22,367 nt of DNA from Symbiotaphrina buchneri (taxonomy: Eukaryota; Ascomycota; Symbiotaphrinales; Symbiotaphrinaceae). The stretch lies in assembly GCA_001599915.1 (NCBI GenBank), contig BCIG01000050.1, forward strand, positions 1-22,367, in the 5' to 3' direction. The stretch's first letter is position 1. Each line of letters starts with the position of its first letter. Made by a program: the position numbers and the translations under genes. Of this stretch, positions 12,169-20,229 are shown in pieces. The notes under the pieces were generated by a model. It saw only the letters and a program-made list of their open reading frames with translations, searched no databases and had not been told where the DNA came from.

Positions 12169-15027
12169 TCAGGCGACAACAAAAACCGGTACGTCACTCA
12201 GATCGACACCAAACGTTTTGCTCAAGTCGACGCTCTTTCGTGTAGCCAGCCGAGAGCTCTTTGGTGCAGTTCCCGCGCTACCCCAGATCGCACGCTTGTC
12301 CGGCCCAAAACCGTATCCAAAGCCTCCTTCGAACCTGCCGACGGAAAAGCCGGCAAGTGCCTGCTCAGCAGCCTTTACAGCCTGCTCATTGGCCCAATCG
12401 GGTTGTCTAAGAACATTTCGAGCCTGATCGTTCCGTCCCAGTGCTTCACCTACCGATTGACGCCGTTTCCTCCAAGCGCCCTCAACAACTACCCAATCGC
12501 GGAGGGCAGCGGCCATGCCAGTACCTTCTGCAGCATCCACTGCGGTCTTTGGTAATTCAGGAAGAGGTCGACTCCTCAGGACAGGCGAATTTGGTGGAGC
12601 CGGGAGACTTTTGTGCTTTGGAGCTTGTTTTATCTGACTCTGCCTATTGTCCTTGGTCGCCTCAGGGGCAGGTAAAGCTGGTAGTGGCGGTGCGGAATCG
12701 TACCAACTCTTCGGCCTAGTCATCCTGCCAGGTATGCCGCCTCTGTCGTTGAACTGGCTCCCATGGATGCTCCGCGGCCTTGGACGAGAGAAGTTTATGC
12801 TGGTACCGATCCTGCTGCTCCGAAACATACTCCGCTCCCTTCCCACGCGGGAAGCAGTCTCCTCGTCCATGCCGTTCATACTTCTAGTCCGAAGGGACCT
12901 TTCTGTTTGATTCTCAGCCGCATTTCGTGGCCTAGCAGCGTCATATGGACCGCGACCGATTGATTGTGTGACACTGTCCGAAAAATAATCGAATGGACTG
13001 GTGCCTTGTTGGGCAGAACTTTGAGGTGAAGAAATGGTGATGCGGTGTGGCGGAGGCACTGGAGGTATGGCTGCTTCTGACAGTGACTGAGGACCAGTTT
13101 GTGCTTTCGCAGAACTACTAATAGCGCCGAGACCAGAGAATATAGATGAGGATACCGTCCGAGTCGCCGTATCTGGGGAAGCTGAGCGTTTAGTCTCATC
13201 TGGGCTGGAAAAGGTGTGGTCAAGAGCCGGAAATTTGTCCAACCGCTGTGCATGCCTCTCGGCAATTTGCGGTGGTATAGGAGGCACCTCGACCGGATTG
13301 AGCTCTCTTGCGGCCCAAGTAAGCATTTGGTGGGCTTCTGCGAGAGAAGGTTGTGATAAGCGCCTAGGCTTTTGCAACTTCCGAGGCGATAAGCGGCCCT
13401 TGCTTGCTTGTTCTTCGTTGTATTGAGGGCACGCATCAACCAGTACTGTGGCAGGCCTATCAAGTTTTCCGGACGGCGGTGCGATGTCACTTACATCGAC
13501 TCCGTCGGAATCGATCTGTCGGCGTTGTTGAGGAAAGCCCTGCGGTATTTCAGGCGCAGGCCGGGTGGGGCGAGGGCAGTATGCAGTCTCTAATCTGAGG
13601 GACTGCACGCTCTCAACTGTGTTGCTGGTGTTGGAAGACTGTTCTTGAGAATAATGAGATGCGGTTTCAGCCTCAGTATTCAAGCAGAGCGAGAAGCTTG
13701 AGCCGTAGCCACTATCAGTCTTTATCAGACGCTTCATAGCTGCAGGCTCAACCGTCAGAAGGGACGAGGAGGTGCCATCGGAGGTTTTAGCTGGGCTAGT
13801 CGATGCCAGGCCATCATCCGTAAGATAGTCCCGTCTTCTAATTTCTTGGTAGCTAACGCTCTGTGCCTTGAGATCAAATATGGAGTCGTCGTCGCCCGGG
13901 CGTAAGGCGAGCTCGCTAATATACTCCTGAGCAATAGCTGAAGCAGGATCTGGTGAGGATGCGGCAGATTCAGAGACATTCCAGCCTGAATGGCAACCAG
14001 TTCCGCAAGGTACGAAGCTCGTCCTTCCCGTAACAGAGCTGGGTTCGATGACTGCACCCTCGCCGGAGGACGAAAACGTGCCAAGAGCTGGTCTCAACGG
14101 TGATGTTAATTCAGAGTCATCCCCGGCGTTATTCGACCCTTCCGATGCCGTAAAATATCCATCTGATTCAGGCGTTAGTCTTCTCTGGAGCGGTGAAGAC
14201 AGCATCACACTGGGATCCGGGGAAGCCGCTCCGTTGGTGATGCGTAATGTGCCTGGCCGAAAGCCGCACAAATGAGAATAGTCCAAGTCACATGGTGTGG
14301 AGCTACGATTTTTGGGCGTACTCCGGCCATCCTGAGCTAGATCAAGTGCAGCCAGTCGTGCCAAAGGCGAAGACTCGGGGAAACCAGGATTGTAATAGTA
14401 GGCACGGTCCTCCGTTGTCCTCAGACTTTCTGGTGGAGGTGGTGGCTTGCGTAGAATATTACCTTCGGAGCATCTGGTTGCTATACCAGGTGTGAGAAGA
14501 GACCTTCTGCGGATCGGCACCATGGACGGTTGTTCAACAGTGCGCGGGGTGTTGCAGTGGAATTGTGCTGCGAGTTCGTCTTTAGAAGCTTTTGCTCGAA
14601 TCTCTTCTAGCATCTGGGAGGACGACTCCACGCTGAATGCAGGCCGCTCTGTGACTAGAGATAGTCTTGAACCACCCACCGAGCCATTGACCAGCGTCGT
14701 CGAGGCCATTGCACTAGCCATTTGAGAGACCATTGAGCAAGTTCTCGACAGCCTCTCCTTGGGAGCTTCCAGACAACTAGTCATGCTTTTGCAGCCCTCA
14801 TAACTGGCCTCTCTGATATTCCCATTATGTTGCGAGTACGGCAGTCCGCGGGCCTCAACCTCGACGCCCCAGCCATCATGAACCTTCACCGGACTGTCAA
14901 GTGAATTTGACGATCCAGGCGGAGACGCAGATGTGCAAAGAAGATTCGAAGAGCCAGTGAACGTTTTTGGCTTCGTCAGCTTGTACTGCTGCTTGTCTGT
15001 CGTGAGAGCTGATTGAGCATTCCCCAT
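12169..15027 (-). CDS. Predicted N-myristoylated, largely disordered protein (MGNAQS start), 952 aa
   Basis: A single long exon. The first in-frame ATG (15025..15027, context AACAATGGGG) gives MGNAQSAL, a textbook N-myristoylation signal (Gly2, Ser6), so membrane anchoring is expected. The frame stays open about 120 nt further upstream but has no ATG there. Most of the protein is Ser/Pro/Thr-rich and low in hydrophobics, with a PPPPPES run and many SP/TP and RRxS-like sites suggesting phosphorylation. RPLPELP (820-826) fits a class I SH3 ligand. The last 116 residues (837-952) look folded or conserved: an AALRDWVVVEGAWRKRRQSV helix, AVKAAEQALAGFSVGRFEGG, and a GFGYGFGPDKRAIWG glycine/aromatic segment. 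There is no enzyme motif and no known domain that I can name. A signalling or scaffold role at the plasma membrane is inference. The weakest point is the exact C-terminus, where a small extra exon is possible. Confidence 0.82.
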   Translation of the reverse strand: MGNAQSALTTDKQQYKLTKPKTFTGSSNLLCTSASPPGSSNSLDSPVKVHDGWGVEVEARGLPYSQHNGNIREASYEGCKSMTSCLEAPKERLSRTCSMVSQMASAMASTTLVNGSVGGSRLSLVTERPAFSVESSSQMLEEIRAKASKDELAAQFHCNTPRTVEQPSMVPIRRRSLLTPGIATRCSEGNILRKPPPPPESLRTTEDRAYYYNPGFPESSPLARLAALDLAQDGRSTPKNRSSTPCDLDYSHLCGFRPGTLRITNGAASPDPSVMLSSPLQRRLTPESDGYFTASEGSNNAGDDSELTSPLRPALGTFSSSGEGAVIEPSSVTGRTSFVPCGTGCHSGWNVSESAASSPDPASAIAQEYISELALRPGDDDSIFDLKAQSVSYQEIRRRDYLTDDGLASTSPAKTSDGTSSSLLTVEPAAMKRLIKTDSGYGSSFSLCLNTEAETASHYSQEQSSNTSNTVESVQSLRLETAYCPRPTRPAPEIPQGFPQQRRQIDSDGVDVSDIAPPSGKLDRPATVLVDACPQYNEEQASKGRLSPRKLQKPRRLSQPSLAEAHQMLTWAARELNPVEVPPIPPQIAERHAQRLDKFPALDHTFSSPDETKRSASPDTATRTVSSSIFSGLGAISSSAKAQTGPQSLSEAAIPPVPPPHRITISSPQSSAQQGTSPFDYFSDSVTQSIGRGPYDAARPRNAAENQTERSLRTRSMNGMDEETASRVGRERSMFRSSRIGTSINFSRPRPRSIHGSQFNDRGGIPGRMTRPKSWYDSAPPLPALPAPEATKDNRQSQIKQAPKHKSLPAPPNSPVLRSRPLPELPKTAVDAAEGTGMAAALRDWVVVEGAWRKRRQSVGEALGRNDQARNVLRQPDWANEQAVKAAEQALAGFSVGRFEGGFGYGFGPDKRAIWGSAGTAPKSSRLATRKSVDLSKTFGVDLSDVPVFVVA

Positions 15028-15424
15028 TGTTTGAGCAGCTCCTGAGCCAGCAGGCGAGGAACGCGGGACGGCCCTCCTGTGTCGTGGAATGCTTGGCTCC
15101 TGTGTTCTTGACAGCCAGAGACTAGCAAATCTCAGAATACCCCACAAGCGTCATGAACCAGGACTGGACCGACGGTGCTATGCTACAAAGATCTGGCACG
15201 ACGTTGGGATGCGTTGAAGGCCGGACCTGTCGCCGAAAATGTGAAGATGAGGAGGAATGGCACACTGAGAATGCCGGTCGTTGCAGCCCGGTAGAGGTGC
15301 GAAATTAGCTTGCGGAGCAGTGATGCTTGCGGGGTTGTATGGTGTAATGGCAGGGGTTTGCCGAAAGCTTCTGAAATGCAAGGGTAGTAGTTGCCCCGAT
15401 GTGCTCACTGCTCAGTGCTAGCCA

Positions 15425-15650
15425 GGACAAAGAACGAGCTAGAGAAAGGGGGAAGAGCTGACACCGGGGAACAGAAGAATATGAGACTCAAGAATTGGAA
15501 TGACAAAGAAGAGCGCAAAGGAGAATGCAGAAAGCGAGAGAAGCGGTGTCCTCAAGGACTACCAGCTAAGAGGTTGGGAAATGTAGGAAGAGGAGGCGGC
15601 GGAGGTGTGGAGCTAGGGAAGCAGGTAAGGGAAGGTAAAGGGTAAGGAGC
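15425..15650 (-). promoter_or_regulatory. Long pyrimidine-rich tract (minus strand) upstream of the MGNAQS gene
   Basis: About 225 bp in which the plus strand is strongly A/G-rich, with runs such as GGAGGCGGCGGAGG. The minus strand is therefore CT-rich, the composition seen at fungal core promoters and transcription starts. It lies 400-620 bp upstream of the ATG, implying a long leader or a leader intron. Confidence 0.5.
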
Positions 15651-15984
15651 ACTGCGAGTGACAGCATCACGCTCGGATGCGGCATCTCTCCTCACTTCAG
15701 TCCTGCAGATCAGATTGGTCCCGCGAATTTCAGCCCTTCCCTTTCAAGCGCACAGAAAGCCTGGATCCCTGTTTCCTGCAACACCTTATCCAGGTTTCCG
15801 TGCTATCGGCAGCCAGTCAGAAAACAGGAAATTGAGCCACTGCCACACGGGATGGCGGAGCAACGAGGTGGCTGGAGACGTAGGGGGCACAAGTAACTGT
15901 CAATAATTGGTTCGTCAGACGGGACGCTATCGTACTAGCGCAAGTGACAAGCAGCTTATCTTAGCGCGTAGACAAATATAAAGA

Positions 15985-16026
15985 TAAGGTACTTCCCGAG
16001 CTCCGTACACGGCGTACTGTACCTTA
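15985..16026. repeat. Inverted repeat TAAGGTAC ... GTACCTTA
   Basis: Eight-base arms (15985..15992 and 16019..16026) separated by 26 bp that contain further GTAC cores (CCGTACACGGCGTAC). It lies about 250 bp upstream of the ATG10 start and resembles the element at 21392..21407. Confidence 0.6.
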
Positions 16027-16276
16027 GCCTGAGGTATTCGTAATCTCAAGTCATGCGCAGCCAGAGTCCAGACACCGCCCGGATGGACCAACACGACTCC
16101 AGGTTCTTTGCAAATGGCAACATGGTCGTTCATTTACGGTGTACCAGGGGCAGTAATTGATTTCCGCCTCAGTTCACTCCCTGCTAGCTTCCTATAATGC
16201 GAAGCGAAGTTGGCAGCCTCGCGTGAGCAGAAGCTTGTTTCATGCCCGCAAACGCCTGTTTCAGCTGAAGGCTATC

Positions 16277-17247
16277 ATGTCCTTAGATTATCCGTTCCTT
16301 TCTGACGACGAATTCACGGCCGCCTGTCGCTCTTTTGCTGCAAGATATGAGCGCGCACGGCAGAGAAGCGCAATGAACAATTGGCTGCGTGTTGATCTCA
16401 AGCAACATGTATGTTGGTCCTGTCGCAACTGTCAATGTCTGCCTTCACTTTCATTGCCCCGCCGATTCCATCTAGCGATATAACAATCAATTCATCTTTC
16501 ACAGCCGCGAGTTGGCAATGCCATGCAGACTCTCACAGCATTTAATTCCATTGCCGAAATATTCTGATGTCTAGCTAAAAGCTCTCTTTTTCAAGCAAGG
16601 TCAGACATATATCACCATCGAGAAGACCCTTCCTCTCGTTTCTCGAAACGGGAGCCCAATTGCAGGCCATGAACCGTCTTCTAGCGATGGAGGACAACAA
16701 GACATGCTCGAGGAAGAAGACGAGGTAACATGTCTTCCCATAGCCAAGCCTATTGGAGCCGCTGCTGAACAATCGCGACTTGCTCAGGAGTCACTGATCT
16801 CACCAGCAGCAAGCACCATAGCTTCCATACAGTACAGCATCCTGCGTTCCCCAAGCTACCGTGTTCCCGTGCTGTACTTCAATTTGCGAAACTTGCCGGA
16901 TGATGGCCCTTCAGGGTTGGACGCTGTATGGTCACTCCTGGTACCGCCACAGACGTTAACAAGCATGCAACAAGTTGGCGTGCTCGGAGCAGTCTCGATG
17001 GATGTAAGGAGAGGATCTTCTCCGCATAATAATGAAGGTTCGCGGCTGACGGATCGTCACGGCTCAGTACCACCCAATCTCGGGCGTTCCTTGCTATTTC
17101 GTACACCCTTGCAACACTGCAGACGCCTTGGAGGCCTTGAGAGATGTATCCAGCACGGACGTCGACCACTACTTGCCGATATGGTTAGGGTTGGTAGGAG
17201 GCCCGGTTGGACTGACGATGGATATAGCCATGGCACTGGATGGCTAG
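16277..17247 (+). CDS. atg10: Autophagy E2-like enzyme Atg10, 239 aa, 3 exons
   Basis: Atg10 is the E2-like enzyme that conjugates ubiquitin-like Atg12 to Atg5 during autophagosome formation. Joined as 16277..16408, 16596..17003, 17068..17247. The N-terminus MSLDYPFLSDDEFTAAC matches the family start. The core contains YITIEKTLPL, EDEVTCLP, ILRSPSYRVPVLYFNLRN, GLDAVWSLLVPP and VGVLGAVSMD. The active site is FVHPCNTADAL with the thioester cysteine at C195 in the HPC motif. The C-terminal YLPIWLGLVGGPVGLTMDIAMALDG is also family-typical. The second intron (64 nt, branch GCTGAC) is secure because it joins SMD to YHPISGVP. The first intron (16409..16595, 187 nt) is long and its acceptor (TTTTTCAAG) was chosen by frame. 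An earlier acceptor at 16501..16505 would lead to a stop. It converges with the U2B'' gene, with 152 bp between stops. Confidence 0.9.
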
Positions 17248-17399
17248 CCAGAGTCAAGGGATTTGAAGCCAAGCAATCCAAATGCCTCAATCATGCTAAG
17301 CTATTAAGAAGCTTTCAATAATGGCATACCTTAAAACTCCGCGCTTAAACCGGCGACATACTCCGACCTTGAAGCTACCACGAAATGCTTGACGTATCC

Positions 17400-18116
17400 C
17401 TAATCTTCATCTGAAGCTTCCTCCATAGGAGCATCGCCCTCATCCTCACTCATAGGCGCCTCCCCTCCGTCACTCTCTTCTTCTCGTGCTCTCTTCACCC
17501 CGTGCGGAGCTTCAGAGCCATTTGGCGCTCCTTCGGGGCCGGGCGCGCTTCGAGCCGCAGTTCGCATTGAAGCAGGCGCTCCTGTCGAAGAAGGTGGTGC
17601 GTTGAAGATGGATTGTTGTAACTCCGTAGCGGCCACTTCCGCTGCGCCATTGGGCATGCGATATGTACCATCAAGCTTGGCGATGGTATCCGACTTGCCC
17701 TTGGCATATTGAATTCTCTAAAATTTGCGGATAGCTTAGTCAACGCAACGCTCCAATGACAGCAGACAGCACCAAGGCAAGTGCTCACCATTTCGCTTCC
17801 AAAGAAGTCGAAGCCTTGTAGTGCCCTCATGGCTTGTGTGCTTGTCTGTGCATCTCTGAAGACGACATGCGCCTGGCCACGCATCTTCGATGTCTTCAGT
17901 GCAACGACGTCCATCACAGGCCCGTATGTGGAGAACAATGTATAGAGTGACATTCTAAGGTCGACCTTTTGGATCTTGTCTGGAAGATTTGTGCAGTATA
18001 ATCTTTATTGGCATTTTAGCATGATGCGTGAGAAAGAAGTAGCATTTGGTTGGTAGGACTTACGTCTGGTTAGGGGGGTACGAGGAACGCCCCGACTTGG
18101 ACACTGCGGTAGCCAT
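17400..18116 (-). CDS. U2 snRNP B''/U1A-family RNA-binding protein, single RRM, 194 aa, 3 exons
   Basis: A spliceosomal protein of the U1A/U2B''/SNF family, which binds a snRNA stem-loop (U2 stem-loop IV for B''). Spliced as complement(17400..17717, 17789..18002, 18064..18116). The RRM spans about 17-97, with RNP2 LYCTNL (19-24) and RNP1 RGQAHVVF (59-66). The flanking KIQKVDLRMSLYTLFSTYG and ALQGFDFFGSEMRIQYAK are characteristic of this family. The C-terminal 95 residues are not a second RRM: they are Ala/Pro-rich, then KRAREEES (possible nuclear localisation signal), then an acidic tail ending EEASDED. Animal U1A/U2B'' have two RRMs, while yeast Msl1 has one, so this is closest to Msl1 in architecture. 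Which snRNA it binds is inference. The introns are 61 and 71 nt with consensus donors. It is divergent from the Arc40 gene. Confidence 0.93.
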
Positions 18117-18460
18117 GATGTGGAGATGAGATGGGCCGATCAATTGTCCCTTTGGTTACTTCAAGATATAGCAATGACGGGTTGTGGTAATAACCCAGTC
18201 GACGCGCGCAGTTGTCAAGAACTTCCTCCGGCCTATGCTGGAAAGAATGGAAGAGAGCTCGCCATTTGTGATTGGAGGATAACCCGCTTAGTCATGCGCT
18301 TGGCATTGCACCTGTACGAAGTAACGCCGTACTTCGTATCGTGCGTACGGTCGACCTACCTTACCTTATCCTCACTCAATCCCTACAGCTCTCCAATACG
18401 TTTAACAACTAGGCGATAGTAGAGAGCTACTCCTATCGCTCTAGAGCATTGTCAACAGCA
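18117..18460. promoter_or_regulatory. Bidirectional promoter of the U2B'' (-) and ARC40 (+) genes
   Basis: Only 344 bp separate the two start codons, so control elements must be shared or interleaved. The most striking content is a 9-bp-arm hairpin at 18315..18338, followed by CCTACCTTACCTTATCC (18355..18371). No clear TATA or CCAAT box was seen. Confidence 0.6.
18315..18338. repeat. Hairpin TACGAAGTA - 6 nt - TACTTCGTA
   Basis: Perfect 9-base inverted arms with spacer ACGCCG. The arms equal the half-sites of the 16-nt palindrome at 162..177, here opened by six bases. It lies about 125 bp upstream of the ARC40 ATG. Confidence 0.75.
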
Positions 18461-19765
18461 ATGGCTGCTCCAGAAGTCCACCATCTCTTCCACAATCCCA
18501 TCGCCGACCACTCGTTCTCGGCGGACAGGCAGACACTCGCTGTGGCACGCGATAGCAATGTTGAGCTGTATAAACGTTCAGGCGGGAAATTTTCCCTTTC
18601 GGACGAGCTCAAAGGGCATGATAAGACTGTTACCGGTGTAGATATTGCTCCTGACACCGGGCGTATTGTTACTTGCTCTCAAGGTGCGTTTTGTATATGC
18701 CATCACTACCCTACTACGCCTAGCTCTGCGTGCTTATATTCCCTTCCATACACATTGAACGGTTTACTGAAGCGTGGAAGAGTAGATCGCAATGCTCTTG
18801 TATGGGAGCCATCGCCGACTGGCTGGAAGCCAACCCTTGTGCTTCTTCGTATAAATCGTGCCGCCACGTTTGTCCGCTGGTCTCCTTCCGAAAAGAAGTT
18901 TGCTGTAGGATCTGGGGCGAGAGTAATTGCCGTCTGTTATTTTGAGGAGGAGAATGATTGGTGGGTTTCGAAGCATCTCAAGAAGCCTATCCGAAGTACT
19001 ATAACCACCCTGGCATGGCACCCGAACTCTGTCCTACTGGCTGCAGGGTCTACAGATGCGCATGCCCGGGTGTTCTCAAGTTTCATCAAAGGCGTTGATG
19101 CCAGACCCGAGCCCAGCTTGTGGGGTGAAAGGCTACCTTTCAATACTGTGTGCGGGGAGTACCTGAACAATTCAGCGGGTTGGGTCCACGCGATCTCTTT
19201 TTCCCCGAGTGGAGACGCTCTCGCCTTCGCAGGCCATGATAGTAGTGTGACTGTGGTTTATCCATCGGGTCCTGAACAACCCCCAAAGGCCGTTGTGAGC
19301 ATCAGTACTCAACTGTTGCCCTTCACAAGCTTGATATGGAACGGCGAAAGTGAAATCATTGCAGCTGGATATGTATGTTATTGCTCTGCCTATGCCTAGG
19401 AGACTGAATACCGCTGAAACGATGCAGGATTGCGAAGCATACCGATTGAAGGGCGATGACCAAGGATGGCAGCTCGCTGGGTCCTTGGAGTCTAAGGGTC
19501 GCCCAGGATTGAGTGATCATCGAGAAGAATCTGCTTTGAATATGTTCCGACAAATGGATTTAAGGGGCAAGGTAAAGGACGACACGCAGCTGAAAACCGT
19601 TCATCAGAACACAATCAGTACAGTGAGGGTCTTTGAGGATTCAAATGGTCGGATCACAAAATTCAGCTGTAAGTTCTGCTCTATGTCCAACTTGGAACGA
19701 GGTATCTCTAACAGTTGTCTACAGCAAGCGGTGTCGATGGAAGGGTTGTTATCTGGAGCATTTAG
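18461..19765 (+). CDS. arc40: Arp2/3 complex subunit Arc40 (ARPC1, p40), 363 aa, 4 exons
   Basis: A WD40 beta-propeller subunit of the Arp2/3 complex, which nucleates branched actin filaments at endocytic and tip-growth sites. Joined as 18461..18683, 18786..19372, 19428..19668, 19725..19765. ARPC1 features include the start [44 protein letters not shown] (spanning intron 1), ATFVRWSPSEKKFAVGSGAR, FEEENDWWVSKHLKKPIRST, LAWHPNSVLLAAGSTD and WVHAISFSPSGDALAFAGHD. The protein ends SGVDGRVVIWSI, the last strand of the propeller. The coding start is the ATG at 18461. Introns are 102, 55 and 56 nt. The last exon is only 41 nt but is essential, because it supplies the closing blade. Length is normal for fungi. 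Confidence 0.96.
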
Positions 19766-20229
19766 AAATGTGCCAGCAGGCATGTCCTGCATAAAGGCGA
19801 CGTCGCCCAGAGCTGGGGTGGGTTTGCGCCACAAATCCTTTATTGTTGCAAGCCGGACAATTAAAAATAGCACTCATCTTTGCATCATTATGTTTCCACA
19901 ATGAGAATGCATTTTGAACAGGAGCTCCACAACACGAACCATGATCCTTCCAGAAGTATGAGGAAGTAATCATATCAACTGCAATCCCAGGGACCTCAGA
20001 TCGGCAGCTAAGGACTCTCCCTCTAAGACTGCATAAGGGAGATATTCTTCCTATCAGTGCTCCTTCTCCCTCTTCTTCTTCCTTCTAGTCCTTTCTTGCT
20101 CTTGCTCTATTGCGCCGAGACCTGCAGAAGACACTTTCATTGTTGCCCCTATGTGACTACGTATTTTCTATAAATCACCGCTTCCCAAGCAAAGGCACTT
20201 TCTTCCAAAATATCGAGACTGCCCTCAAG
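19766..20229 (+). promoter_or_regulatory. ARC40 3' flank and promoter of the downstream hypothetical gene
   Basis: 464 bp between tandem plus-strand genes. The first part is presumably the ARC40 terminator; the last part has a pyrimidine tract and an open leader without ATG in the downstream frame. No other gene was seen. Confidence 0.4.
20061..20109 (+). promoter_or_regulatory. Pyrimidine tract upstream of the hypothetical gene
   Basis: A near-continuous C/T run of about 49 bp (TCCTTCTCCCTCTTCTTCTT and onward), 120-170 bp upstream of the ATG. This is the usual position and composition of a CT-rich transcription-start region in Eurotiales genes. Confidence 0.55.

Larger units (their letters stand above)
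15028..16276. promoter_or_regulatory. Divergent upstream region of the MGNAQS gene (-) and ATG10 (+)
   Basis: 1.25 kb with no supported gene. The half nearest the MGNAQS gene is purine-rich on the plus strand, i.e. a pyrimidine-rich leader or promoter for the minus-strand gene. The half nearest ATG10 contains an inverted repeat (15985..16026). Several 60-85 codon open frames are present, but they lack family features and are composition artefacts. Confidence 0.5.

Noticed and set aside
12876-13490. 204-codon minus-strand open frame within the MGNAQS gene
   Set aside because: Alternate frame of the 952-residue protein; the main frame is far longer and has the coherent myristoylation start.
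15391-15645. 84-codon plus-strand open frame rich in Lys/Glu/Arg/Gly
   Set aside because: Produced by the purine-rich strand of a CT-rich promoter tract belonging to the minus-strand gene.
16704-17321. Continuous 205-codon plus-strand frame running past the ATG10 second intron
   Set aside because: The part after 17004 is intron plus wrong-frame exon 3; splicing at 17004..17067 restores the conserved HPC active site.
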